Positions 43,007 through 52,248 of a DNA stretch of 64,000 nt are shown piece by piece. Position 1 is the stretch's first letter. Each line of letters starts with the position of its first letter. Origin of the DNA: JACVRW01 sp963825345. GTDB taxonomy: Bacteria > Actinomycetota > Thermoleophilia > Solirubrobacterales > Thermoleophilaceae. A program made the position numbers and the translations under genes. Under the pieces are notes generated by a model, which had not been told where the DNA came from, did no database searches, and was given only the letters and a program-made list of their open reading frames with translations. The DNA is taken from contig CAWGSQ010000003.1 of NCBI GenBank assembly GCA_963825345.1, forward strand, positions 62,001-126,000, written 5' to 3'.

Positions 43007-44212
43007 CTAGGTCGCTGCCGCGGGCCTGCGGCGGGCCAGCCACAGCGCCGGCCCTGACACCAGCGCGGCCGCGCCGAGCGCCAGCGCCGCCACACCGAGG
43101 GCCTCGAGCGCCACGCCGCCTAGCAGCGCCAGTCCCGCGCCGGTGAGGCCGCTGAGCAGGTCGTTGAACCCGATCAGCCTGCCGCGCTCCGACGGAATTG
43201 TGCTGTCCGCCAGCTCGGCGGTGGCGGCCACGAAGGAGAAGTTCCAGCCCAGGCCGAGGCCGAAGAGCGCCACGGCGGTCGCGACCACGCTGTCGATCCA
43301 CAAGAGCGAGATCACCGACAGCGCCATCACCACGAGGCCGCCCGATAAGGCCACCTGCCTTCCGACCCGGTCGATGATCCGGCCCACCACCAGCACCAGC
43401 GCGTACATGCCGATCACGTGCGCCCCGATGATCGGGAAGACGTTGTGGGCGGCGTGATGCTGATGATCGACGACGACCGCGCCGGTGAGCGTCATCACGC
43501 CGACCATCACGCCGAAGCTCGCCTGGGCGGCCAACAGCGCGGGAATCACCCCGGGCCGCGCGATGATCTCGCGCAGCGGCACCTGGGTGGCGGGCGGGGG
43601 GTCGCCCGTGTGGAGGATCTCCGCGATGCGCTTGGGGTCCGGCCGCACGAGCAGCACCAGGACGAGCGCCACGAGCATGAAGCCGCTCCCGGCGAGCCAG
43701 AGCGGCGCGAGCGCGTCGCCGTCGAGGTGCTTGCCGTGGAGCAGCGGGCTGAACACCGCCGGCCCGAGGATCGCTCCGAAGACCGCGCCGAACAGGACGA
43801 GCGCGATGCCGTGGGCGCGCCGCTCGCGCGGGTACATGTCGCCCGCCGCGGTCCGGGCGAGCAGCGCCGTGCCGCTCGCCACTCCCACGAGCACGAGGCC
43901 GGTCAGCACGAGCACGGCCACCTCGGCGGCGCACCCGATCGCGGCGAACACGCCGCCGACGGCGCCGATCGCGAAGCCCGCGGCGAGCACGGGCACCCGG
44001 CCCACCCGGTCCATGGCGCGCCCGGCGAACGGCGCCGTGAGCGCGCCTGACGCGAGCACGATCGCCGGCCCCAGGCCGAGCAGGCCGTCGATGCCGAGCA
44101 CCTGGACAAGCGTCAGCGAGGCCACCGCCGCCTGAAGCTGCAGCATTCCCGAGTTCGCGGCCAGGGCCGCCGACAGCAGCGCTGTGTTCCGGGCGATCGG
44201 GAGGTCGGTCAT
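43007..44212 (-). CDS. MFS transporter
   Basis: 401 residues with 12 membrane helices. The family motif between helices 2 and 3 reads GRAMDRVGRVPVL, and the central loop carries VRPDPKRIAEILHTGDPP. No clear drug class. It is divergent from a second MFS gene 46 bp away. TAGCCT lies 12 nt upstream of the ATG. Confidence 0.9.
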   Translation of the reverse strand: MTDLPIARNTALLSAALAANSGMLQLQAAVASLTLVQVLGIDGLLGLGPAIVLASGALTAPFAGRAMDRVGRVPVLAAGFAIGAVGGVFAAIGCAAEVAVLVLTGLVLVGVASGTALLARTAAGDMYPRERRAHGIALVLFGAVFGAILGPAVFSPLLHGKHLDGDALAPLWLAGSGFMLVALVLVLLVRPDPKRIAEILHTGDPPPATQVPLREIIARPGVIPALLAAQASFGVMVGVMTLTGAVVVDHQHHAAHNVFPIIGAHVIGMYALVLVVGRIIDRVGRQVALSGGLVVMALSVISLLWIDSVVATAVALFGLGLGWNFSFVAATAELADSTIPSERGRLIGFNDLLSGLTGAGLALLGGVALEALGVAALALGAAALVSGPALWLARRRPAAAT

Positions 44213-44258
44213 CGCGGAGCGGGCAGGCTATCGGCCGGTCCGGTAGTGCTTTCCAGCG

Positions 44259-45491
44259 ATGAGGGAGCGCCTGCGCGTCCTGCGCCATCCGGCATTTCGC
44301 AACCTGTGGCTCGCCACGAGCACAAGCGTGATGGGCGACGGCATCGTGATCGTCGCGCTGGCACTGTTCGTGACGGACCTGACGGGCAGCGCCACGGACG
44401 TTGGGATCGTGCTCGCGGCGCAGATGCTGCCTTTCGTCGCGTTCCTCCTGATCGGCGGCGTGTGGGCGGACCGCCTGCCGCGCGCGCGGCTGATGATCAC
44501 CACCGACCTGGTACGGATGGCGCTGCACACGCTGCTCGCGATCCTGATCTTCACCGACCAGGTCGAGATCTGGCACCTGGTTGTGATCGAGGCCCTGTTC
44601 GGCACCTCCGAGGCCTTCTTCCGCCCGGCGCAAACCGGGCTCTTGCCACGCACCGTCCCCGAGCACGAGATCCAGGAGGCGCAGGCGCTCTCGAACCTCA
44701 CCGTGAACCTGGCCGAGCTCGTCGGGCCCGCGCTCGCCACCGCGCTCGTGCTCGGCGTCGGGGCCGGCTGGGCGTTCCTGCTCGACGCCGCGACGTTCGG
44801 CGTGAGCGCCTGGTTCCTAACGCGCGTGCGCACCGCGGATGTGCCGCCGCCACTGGATGAGCGCCGGACCCTGCTCGCGGAGCTCGCCGAGGGCTTTCAC
44901 GAGGTGCGCACGCGGGCCTGGCTCTGGGTCACGGTCGTGGTCTTCGCTCTCGCGATCCCGCTCGGGTACGCGCCGCTGTTCGTGCTCGGTCCCACCCTGG
45001 CCGAGGACGGCTACGGCACGGCCGCGATCTTCGGAATCCTCACCACGGCCTTCGGTGCCGGCGCTCTCGCGGGCGCGCTGCTTGGCCTGCGCTGGCGGCC
45101 GGAGCACCCCATGCGGGCCGCATTCCTGGTGATCGCCGCCTGGCCGTTCATGGTCGTGGCATTCGCCCTGGAGGCGCCCGTGGCGCTTCTGCTTGTGCTC
45201 GGGGCGGCCACCGGCGCCGGCTTCGCGCTGTTCGACATCCTCTGGAACACCGCGATGGCCGAGCGCATTCCCCCTCACGCGCTTTCTAGGGCGAGCTCGT
45301 ACGAGTGGATGGGCTCGCTGATCCTGCTGCCGGTGGGCTTCCTCGCCGCCGGGCCGGCGGCTGAGGCCACGAGTCCGGAGACGGTGCTGGTGGTCGGCGG
45401 GATCCTTACCGGGAGCGTCTTGGCTCTGGGACTGATCCCGCGCGAGACGCGCAGCATGCGCCGGCTCGAGCGTGACGGTTCTCACGTGTAA
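44259..45491 (+). CDS. MFS transporter (MFS_3-like)
   Basis: 410 residues with 12 membrane helices. It resembles the enterobactin exporter/tetracycline-V-like MFS_3 group: LRHPAFRNLWLATSTSVMGDGI at the start, GGVWADRLPRARLMITTDLVR in loop 2-3, and FEALFGTSEAFFRPAQTGLLPRTV-like FGTSEAFFRPAQTGLLPR. Such carriers export siderophores or drugs. Only divergence links it to the other MFS gene. Confidence 0.9.
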   Translation: MRERLRVLRHPAFRNLWLATSTSVMGDGIVIVALALFVTDLTGSATDVGIVLAAQMLPFVAFLLIGGVWADRLPRARLMITTDLVRMALHTLLAILIFTDQVEIWHLVVIEALFGTSEAFFRPAQTGLLPRTVPEHEIQEAQALSNLTVNLAELVGPALATALVLGVGAGWAFLLDAATFGVSAWFLTRVRTADVPPPLDERRTLLAELAEGFHEVRTRAWLWVTVVVFALAIPLGYAPLFVLGPTLAEDGYGTAAIFGILTTAFGAGALAGALLGLRWRPEHPMRAAFLVIAAWPFMVVAFALEAPVALLLVLGAATGAGFALFDILWNTAMAERIPPHALSRASSYEWMGSLILLPVGFLAAGPAAEATSPETVLVVGGILTGSVLALGLIPRETRSMRRLERDGSHV

Positions 45492-45522
45492 CTAATCCGC
45501 AGCCTGGAAATACCCCAAATGG

Positions 45523-45912
45523 ATGAAGAAAGAGTCCTGGCTACCCGCGGCGCCCGCCAGCGCCCCCGAGGCGCGCGCCATCGTGCGCGCCGCAGCCTCT
45601 GAGCTGCGGCTCGACCGATCCACGACCTGGGACCTGCTGCTGGCCACCACCGAGGCCGTGGCGAACGCGGTCGAGCACGGCAAGCCGTGCGACCCCAGGG
45701 GGATCTACCTCGGCCTGGAGGAACGGGACGGCACCATCGGCATCGAGGTGCGCGACTGCGGCGGCTTCCCTGCGGAGCCGCGCACCAGGAAGCCCGATCA
45801 GCAGGGTGGCCGCGGGATTCCGATCATCGCCGCGATCATGGACAAGCTGGAAGTTGCGCCCAGCAGGAACATCACACGGGTGCGTTTCGAGAAGCGGCTT
45901 GCGACGGCCTAG
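45523..45912 (+). CDS. RsbW/SpoIIAB-like anti-sigma ATPase
   Basis: 129 residues. The HATPase_c_2 domain is complete: N-box EAVANAVEHG, G1 box VRDCGGFP, and G2 box GGRGIPIIAAIMD. The family phosphorylates anti-anti-sigma factors and binds sigma factors. The protein is convergent with, and tail-to-tail with, a second such ATPase (shared CTAG). There is no sigma or STAS gene next to it, so the partner is elsewhere. Confidence 0.9.
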   Translation: MKKESWLPAAPASAPEARAIVRAAASELRLDRSTTWDLLLATTEAVANAVEHGKPCDPRGIYLGLEERDGTIGIEVRDCGGFPAEPRTRKPDQQGGRGIPIIAAIMDKLEVAPSRNITRVRFEKRLATA

Positions 45913-46349
45913 GCAGCCGGCGCGGCGAGCTCGAACCACACGCGCGTGCGGCCCTCGTGCTCCACGCCCCAGCGCTCGGCCATCGACTCGATCAGGACGA
46001 GCCCCCAGCCGCCCTCCTCGTCGAGTGGCTTATCGCGCGGGGTGTGGTCGAACCCGATCCCCGGATCGGTGACCTGAACCATCACGCCGCCGTCGTCCCG
46101 AGCGCCCAGCTCGAGCTCGATCACGCCGTCCTCGCCGGCGCCGCCGTGGCGCACGGCGTTGTTCACGAGCTCACAGACCAGCAGGAGCAGAGTGCTCTCG
46201 AGCTCCGACGGGAGCCACGACGCGGCGCTCTCGATCCAGGAGCGAGCGCGCTCGGGTGCCCTCGTGCCACCCGCGATAGCGATCCGCAGTCGCTTCCGCG
46301 TGCTGGTGAGGGGAGGCTGTAGGTGTAGTGCCTGGGAGGAGTAAGCCAT
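45909..46349 (-). CDS. RsbW-like ATP-binding protein
   Basis: 146 residues. HATPase_c_2 boxes are clear: CELVNNAVRHGG, VTDPGIGFD, and EEGGWGLVLIESMAERWG. A 25-residue N-terminal extension precedes the domain. It lies opposite the previous gene and ends on the same CTAG. Different N-terminal parts and boxes suggest different partners. It is divergent from the glutamate dehydrogenase gene, 146 bp away. Confidence 0.88.
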   Translation of the reverse strand: MAYSSQALHLQPPLTSTRKRLRIAIAGGTRAPERARSWIESAASWLPSELESTLLLLVCELVNNAVRHGGAGEDGVIELELGARDDGGVMVQVTDPGIGFDHTPRDKPLDEEGGWGLVLIESMAERWGVEHEGRTRVWFELAAPAA

Positions 46350-46495
46350 GGGGGAGGGCGCCCCGGAGGGGGACGGCCCGGGTCTGGGTCCACTCCCCGC
46401 GTCGGCGTTCTGGGCCTGGCGCTTTAGCGCTGCAACCGTGGATGTGGCCGCCTGTATGAGGAAAAAGCCCCGGTCGCGCCTAGGGCCGCAATACG

Positions 46496-49400
46496 ATGGT
46501 CTCCGAGCAGATGAAGGTCGAAGACACCGAGCAGGCGCTGACCGAGGCCGTGTGTTCGCGGGTGCGCGAGCAGCTCGGCTCGGTCGATGCCGATCTCGCC
46601 GAGGCCTTCGCGCGTCAGCTCTACCGCTGGGTCGCGGCCGAGGACGTGGCCGAACGCGACCCGCTCGACCTGTACGGGCTTGCGCTCGGGCACTTCAACT
46701 TCGCCCGTGAGCGTGCTCCCGGCACCCCGAAGGTTCGTGTCTACAACCCGCACTTCGAGGAGCACGGCTGGCAGTCCACCCACACCGCGGTCGAGATCGT
46801 GACGGACGACATGCCGTTCCTGATCGACTCGGTGAGCATGGAGCTGAACCGGCGCGGGTTCGGCGTCCACCTGATCATCCACCCGGTGCTGGGCGTGCGC
46901 CGCGACGACGACGGCGAGCTGCTCGAGATCCTCCCCCAGCCTCCCAGCGAGACGCCCGAGGAGGGCGTGCTGGCCGAGTCCGTGATCCACGCCGAGGTGG
47001 CGAGGCAGACCGAGCCGGCGAAGCTGCGCGAGCTGGAGCTTCACCTGGAGCGCGTGATCGCAGAGGTGCGCGCGGCCGTGGAGGACTGGGCGGCCATGCG
47101 CAGCGAGGCGCTCGACGTGGCGGCGGAGGTTCGAAGCGCTCACTCGCCGGAGAGCAGCGAGGAGACCGTGGCCTTCCTCGAGTGGCTCGAGGCGCACAAC
47201 TTCACCTTCCTCGGATACCGCGAGTACGACGCGGACGGCCCCAAGGGCCCGGGCCTCGGCATCCTGCGCGGGCCGCTCGAGGGCGAGGACGCCGGCCCGT
47301 CCCCCGCTCCACGTCTCCTCACTCTGACGAAGGCGAACTCGCGCGCCACCGTGCACCGGCCGTCGTACCTCGACTACGTGGGCGTGAAGCGCTTCGACGC
47401 CGACGGCAACGTGACCGGCGAGCGGCGCTTCCTCGGGCTCTACACGCACACGGCCTACCGCGCGAGCCCGACCGAGATCCCGATCCTCCGGCGGAGGGTC
47501 GCCGCAGTGCTGGAGCGCGCGGGTTTCCCCCGGGGCAGCCACAACGAGAAGGCTCTGCTCGAGATCCTCGACACCTACCCGCGCGACGAGCTGTTCCAGA
47601 TCTCGACGGACGAGCTGTTCGACGTGGCGATGGGGATCCTCCACCTCGGCGAGCGCCAGCGGCTGCGGCTGTTCGCGCGCCGCGACCCCTTCGGCCGCTT
47701 CTTCTCGCTGCTCGTGTTCGTGCCCCGCGACCGCTTCAACACCGAGAACCGCCGCCGCATCGAGGCGATTCTCCGGAACGCAACCAGTGCCGCGAGCATC
47801 GACTACACGACGCGCGTGTCCGAGTCCGTCCTCGTCCGGCTCCACTTCGTGGCGTACGTGGAGCCCGGCCGAATGCCGACCTTCGACGCGCGCGAGGTCG
47901 AGATGATGCTCGTGGCCGCCACGCGCTCCTGGGCCGATGACCTCCAGGAGGCGCTCATCGAGGATCTCGGCGAGGAGCAGGGCGGCGAGCTGTTCCGCCG
48001 CTACGCGGATGCCTTTCCGGCCGGCTACAGGGCCGACTGGGTGGCGCGCTCCGCGCTCGCGGACATCGTGCACATCGAGGAGCTGCCGAAGCACGAGGGG
48101 CTCGGCATCAGCCTCTACCGCCCGCTCGAGGCCGGACCGCGAATGCTGCGGGCGAAGCTGTTCCGGGCCGGCCGCGCGCTCACGCTCTCCGACGTGCTGC
48201 CGCTGTTCGAGAACATGGGCGTGGAGGTCGCGGACGAGCGCCCGTACGCGATCGTCCCAAGCGGCGCCGACGGCGTCTGGATCTACGACTTCGGCCTAAC
48301 CTATCCGGGCGCGGGCGATCTCGATGCCGACGGCGTCCGCGACAGCTTCCAGGACGCGTTCGTACGCGCCTGGCGCGGCGAGGTCGAGAACGACGGCTAC
48401 AACCGCCTGGTGCTCGGCGCCGCGCTCACGTGGCGCGAGATCACCGTGCTGCGGGCGATAGGCAAGTACCTGCGCCAGGCCCGCCTCACGTTCAGCGACC
48501 GCTACGTGGAGCTGGCGCTGGTGGCGCACCCGGAGATCGCGCGGCTGATGGTGGCTCTGTTCCAGGCGCGCTTCGACCCGCGGCGCACCGACCGCGAGGA
48601 CGCCGAGGAGGTTGCGGAGCGGATCGAGAAGGCGATCGACGCCGTCGAGAGCCTCGACCAGGACCAGATCCTGCGCATGTTCCTCGACGTGATCCGGGCC
48701 ATGCTGCGCACGAACTACTTCCACACGGGCCCGAGCGAGCACGCGCCGCACCTGTCGTTCAAGCTCGACCCGTCGGAGCTGCGCTGGCTGCCGCAGCCCC
48801 GGCCCCGCTTCGAGATCTTCGTCTACTCGCCGCGCACCGAGGGCGTCCATCTGCGCGGCGGGCCCGTCGCCCGCGGCGGGATCCGGTGGTCGGACCGCCG
48901 TGAGGACTTCCGCACCGAGGTGCTCGGCCTGATGAAGGCCCAGATGGTGAAGAACGCGGTGATCGTGCCCGTGGGCGCAAAGGGCGGGTTCGTCGTGAAG
49001 CAGCCGCCCACCAGGCGCGACGACCTTCCCGAAGAGGTGGTGGCCTGCTACCAGACCTTCATCCGCGGGCTGCTCGACCTGACCGACGACATCGAGGGCG
49101 GCGAGGTCGTGCCGCACCCCGGGATCGTGCGCTACGACGGCGACGACCCCTACCTCGTGGTGGCCGCGGACAAGGGCACCGCCTCCTTCTCGGACATCGC
49201 CAACGGAATCGCCCTCGAGGAGGGCTTCTGGCTCGGCGACGCGTTCGCCTCGGGCGGCTCGACCGGCTACGACCACAAGAAAATGGGGATCACCGCGCGC
49301 GGCGCCTGGGAGTCGGTGAAGCGCCACTTCCGCGAGCTGGGACGCGACATCCAAACCGAGGACTTCACCGTAGTCGGCATCGGGGACATGTCCGGCGACG

Positions 49401-51259
49401 TGTTCGGCAACGGAATGCTGCTCTCACCCCACATCCGGCTCGTCGGCGCGTTCAACCACCGGCACGTGTTCATCGACCCCGATCCGGACCGCGAGCGGAG
49501 CTTCGAGGAGCGCCGGCGGTTGTTCGACCTGCCCGGGTCCTCGTGGGCGGACTACGACACGGAGGCGATCTCTCCAGGAGGCGGCGTCTACGAGCGCACT
49601 GCCAAGTCGATTCCGCTCTCCGAGGAGGCGCGAACCGCGCTCGGGATCGAGGACGAGGCCCTGAAGCCGAACGAGCTGATCCAGGCGCTCCTGCGCGCCC
49701 CCGTGGATCTGCTCTGGAACGGCGGCATAGGCACGTACGTGAAGGCCAGCTCGGAGACGCACGCCGATGCCGGCGACAAGGCCAACGACGCGGTTCGGGT
49801 GAACGGCTCCGAGCTGCGTACGCAGGTTGTCGGCGAGGGCGGCAACCTCGGCGTGACGCAGGCCGGGCGCGTGGAGTACGCCCTCGAGGGCGGGCGCGTG
49901 AACACGGACGCGATCGACAACTCGGGCGGGGTGGACTGCTCGGACCGCGAGGTGAACATCAAGATCCTGCTGGACGCCGTGGTCGAGTCCGGCGACCTCA
50001 CCGAGAAGCAGCGCAACGCGCTGCTCGTGGAGATGACCGACGACGTGGCCGCCCTTGTGCTCCAGGACAACTACGAGCAGGCCGAGACGCTGAGCCTCGC
50101 GGAGGCGAACGCGTCGAGCATGTTCGACGTCCACGAGCGCTTCCTGCGCTTCCTCGAGACGCGCCGCAACCTCAACCGCGAGCTCGAGGCGTTGCCGAAC
50201 GACGACGTGATCGCCGAGCGCAAGCGCGAGCACGGCGGGCTCACGCGGCCGGAGCTGGCCGTGCTGCTGGCGTACAGCAAGATTGACCTCTACGACGCCC
50301 TGCTCGACTCGGACGTGCCCGAGGACCCGTATCTGTCGGCCGAGCTGGAGCGCTACTTCCCACCGCCGATCCCCGAGCGCTTCGGCGAGCAGATGCGCGC
50401 GCATCGCCTCGGGCGCCAGATCGTGGCGACCCAGGTGGTGAACAACGTGCTGCACGGCGGCGGCACGACCTTCGCCTTCCGCCTGCACGAGGAGACCGGC
50501 GCGCCGGCATCGCAGATCGCCCGCGCGTACGCGTGCGCGCGCGAGATCTTCGAGATGCGGCCGCTGTGGAAGGAGATCGAGGCGCTCGACACGCGCTGCG
50601 ACAGCGCAGTGCAGATCGTCCTCCTGCTCGAGGGCCGCCGCCTTGTCGAGCGCGCGTCGCGCTGGCTGCTCGGCAACCGGCCGCGACAGCTCGACATCGC
50701 GTCGACCGTCCGGCACTTCCGCCCGGGTGCGATGGCGCTCTACGCGTCGATCACGCGGCTACTCGCGCCCGAGGACGCCGAGCCGCTCGCCCGCCGTGCC
50801 GACGAGCTGCGCGAGCGCGGCGTGCCCGAGGACCTCGCCACGCGGGTCGCGGCGCTGCCGATCATGTTCTCGGCCCTCGACATCGTGACCGTTGCGGACG
50901 AGCTCGAGCTGGACGCGGAGCGGGTGGCCGCGGTCCACTTCCGCCTCGGCAGCCGCCTCGGGCTCCACTGGCTTCGAGACCAGATCGTGGCGCTCCCCCG
51001 CGACGACCGCTGGCGCGCCCGCGCACGCGCCGCCCTCCGCGACGACCTCTACGCGCTCCACCGCGAGCTCACGTGCGAGGTGCTGCGCTCGGCGCCCGCC
51101 GGCATCGAGCCTGACGAGCTCGTGGACTCGTGGATCGAGGCCAACCCCGCCTCGGGACGGATGCTCCAGACGCTCGGCGACATCCGCGGCGGGCAGAGCT
51201 ACGACCTCACGACGCTGCCCGTTGCGGTGCGCGAGGTGCGCAACCTGATCGGCGGCTAG
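46496..51259 (+). CDS. gdh: large NAD-dependent glutamate dehydrogenase
   Basis: 1587 residues, the size of the 180-kDa L-GDH family (Bac_GDH) that catabolises glutamate to 2-oxoglutarate and ammonia. The N-terminal ~600 residues are regulatory (ACT-like repeats, FFSLLVFVPRDRFNTENRRRI). The catalytic core includes RGGIRWSDRREDFRTEV and GLMKAQMVKNAVIVPVGAKGG at about 790-830, then GIGDMSGDVFGNGML at about 960. ATG 46496 is used; an alternative Met lies six codons on. The stop shares CTAG with the convergent SDR. In Streptomyces such enzymes are growth- and nitrogen-regulated. Confidence 0.96.
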   Translation: MVSEQMKVEDTEQALTEAVCSRVREQLGSVDADLAEAFARQLYRWVAAEDVAERDPLDLYGLALGHFNFARERAPGTPKVRVYNPHFEEHGWQSTHTAVEIVTDDMPFLIDSVSMELNRRGFGVHLIIHPVLGVRRDDDGELLEILPQPPSETPEEGVLAESVIHAEVARQTEPAKLRELELHLERVIAEVRAAVEDWAAMRSEALDVAAEVRSAHSPESSEETVAFLEWLEAHNFTFLGYREYDADGPKGPGLGILRGPLEGEDAGPSPAPRLLTLTKANSRATVHRPSYLDYVGVKRFDADGNVTGERRFLGLYTHTAYRASPTEIPILRRRVAAVLERAGFPRGSHNEKALLEILDTYPRDELFQISTDELFDVAMGILHLGERQRLRLFARRDPFGRFFSLLVFVPRDRFNTENRRRIEAILRNATSAASIDYTTRVSESVLVRLHFVAYVEPGRMPTFDAREVEMMLVAATRSWADDLQEALIEDLGEEQGGELFRRYADAFPAGYRADWVARSALADIVHIEELPKHEGLGISLYRPLEAGPRMLRAKLFRAGRALTLSDVLPLFENMGVEVADERPYAIVPSGADGVWIYDFGLTYPGAGDLDADGVRDSFQDAFVRAWRGEVENDGYNRLVLGAALTWREITVLRAIGKYLRQARLTFSDRYVELALVAHPEIARLMVALFQARFDPRRTDREDAEEVAERIEKAIDAVESLDQDQILRMFLDVIRAMLRTNYFHTGPSEHAPHLSFKLDPSELRWLPQPRPRFEIFVYSPRTEGVHLRGGPVARGGIRWSDRREDFRTEVLGLMKAQMVKNAVIVPVGAKGGFVVKQPPTRRDDLPEEVVACYQTFIRGLLDLTDDIEGGEVVPHPGIVRYDGDDPYLVVAADKGTASFSDIANGIALEEGFWLGDAFASGGSTGYDHKKMGITARGAWESVKRHFRELGRDIQTEDFTVVGIGDMSGDVFGNGMLLSPHIRLVGAFNHRHVFIDPDPDRERSFEERRRLFDLPGSSWADYDTEAISPGGGVYERTAKSIPLSEEARTALGIEDEALKPNELIQALLRAPVDLLWNGGIGTYVKASSETHADAGDKANDAVRVNGSELRTQVVGEGGNLGVTQAGRVEYALEGGRVNTDAIDNSGGVDCSDREVNIKILLDAVVESGDLTEKQRNALLVEMTDDVAALVLQDNYEQAETLSLAEANASSMFDVHERFLRFLETRRNLNRELEALPNDDVIAERKREHGGLTRPELAVLLAYSKIDLYDALLDSDVPEDPYLSAELERYFPPPIPERFGEQMRAHRLGRQIVATQVVNNVLHGGGTTFAFRLHEETGAPASQIARAYACAREIFEMRPLWKEIEALDTRCDSAVQIVLLLEGRRLVERASRWLLGNRPRQLDIASTVRHFRPGAMALYASITRLLAPEDAEPLARRADELRERGVPEDLATRVAALPIMFSALDIVTVADELELDAERVAAVHFRLGSRLGLHWLRDQIVALPRDDRWRARARAALRDDLYALHRELTCEVLRSAPAGIEPDELVDSWIEANPASGRMLQTLGDIRGGQSYDLTTLPVAVREVRNLIGG

Positions 51260-52164
51260 GCGGCGCCGGTGAGCTCTTCGCTCACCTGCCAGAGCCGGCG
51301 CGCGGTGTCCTCGTCGCGTGCGCGGCCGTTCGGCGAGACGATCGTCGGATGCCCGCGCTGCTCGCTCGGGCCGTCCGGACCCACGTAGGTGCCGCCCTCG
51401 AGGCCGGGCTCGGTGGCCGCGAACAGCGTGGGAAGGGCTCCCATCTCCTCGCTCTGCGCGACGAGCTTGTTCGAGACCTTCATTACCATGCGATCGATCA
51501 TCGGCGGCGACGCGCTCTGGAGGTTCGTGGCCGCATAGCCGGGGTGCGCAGCGAGGCTCTTCACGGTCGAGTCCGCCCGGCGCAGGCGGCGGTCGAGCTC
51601 CAGGGCGAAGAGCAGGTTCGCCAGCTTCGACTGCCCGTACGCGCGCCAGCGAAAGTAGTAACGGTCCCCGTCGAGGTTGTCGAAGGAGATCCGGCCGATC
51701 TTGTGCGCGGTGCTCGAGAGCGTGACGACCCGGGCGTCCTCGCGGCCCTCCATCGAGTCCAGCAGCTGCGTGGTGAGGAGGAAGTGGCCGAGGTGGTTGG
51801 TGCCGAACTGGAGCTCGAAGCCCTCGACCGTCCGGCGTCGCGGCGGCGCCATCACGCCGGCGTTGTTGATCAGCAGGTCGAGGCCGTCGTGGGTGGCCCT
51901 GTGGCGCTCCGCGAAGCCGCGCACCGACTCGAGGCTCGCGAGGTCGAGCTCCTCGAGCTGCACCTGAGCGTCCGGCGCCGCGGCTCGTATCTGCTCCACC
52001 GCGGCGTGGCCCTTGTCGAGGTTCCGGCAGGCCATCACCACAGCGGCGCCTGCGCGCGCCAGCTCCCGCGCCGTGACCAGCCCGAGCCCGCTGTTCGCGC
52101 CCGTGACCACCGCGTTGCGCCCGGACTGGTCCGGGATGTCCTCGGCGGTCCACCCTCCTGCCAT
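51256..52164 (-). CDS. short-chain dehydrogenase (retinol dehydrogenase-like)
   Basis: 302 residues. The Rossmann motif is VVTGANSGLGLVTARELARAG, with NNAGVMAPP and the active-site YGQSK (Tyr/Lys) following the Ser in LSSTAHKIGR. It resembles the RDH/oxidoreductase branch that reduces lipophilic carbonyls. The ATG is preceded by TAGCTT at 6 nt. The GntR-type operator at 52187-52202 lies where the -35 spacer of this promoter would be, so it may belong to the amino-sugar regulator's control. Confidence 0.93.
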   Translation of the reverse strand: MAGGWTAEDIPDQSGRNAVVTGANSGLGLVTARELARAGAAVVMACRNLDKGHAAVEQIRAAAPDAQVQLEELDLASLESVRGFAERHRATHDGLDLLINNAGVMAPPRRRTVEGFELQFGTNHLGHFLLTTQLLDSMEGREDARVVTLSSTAHKIGRISFDNLDGDRYYFRWRAYGQSKLANLLFALELDRRLRRADSTVKSLAAHPGYAATNLQSASPPMIDRMVMKVSNKLVAQSEEMGALPTLFAATEPGLEGGTYVGPDGPSEQRGHPTIVSPNGRARDEDTARRLWQVSEELTGAA

Positions 52165-52170
52165 TGCCGC

Positions 52171-52176
52171 AAGCTA
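52171..52176 (-). promoter_or_regulatory. candidate -10 of SDR gene
   Basis: Minus-strand TAGCTT, 6 nt before the SDR ATG. The DasR-like palindrome begins 10 bp further upstream. Confidence 0.45.
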
Positions 52177-52186
52177 ACAGGAGTCA

Positions 52187-52202
52187 ACTGGTCTAGACCA
52201 GT
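52187..52202. promoter_or_regulatory. DasR/NagR-like operator 1
   Basis: ACTGGTCTAGACCAGT, a perfect 16-bp palindrome between the SDR and sugar-binding genes. It is close to the dre element of the GntR-family GlcNAc regulator DasR (AGTGGTCTAGACCACT). It lies 46 bp before the binding-protein start. Confidence 0.85.
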
Positions 52203-52248
52203 GTGCTAGCGTGCCAGCGCGTTCCAGTCCACAGGGAGGAGAGACGGG

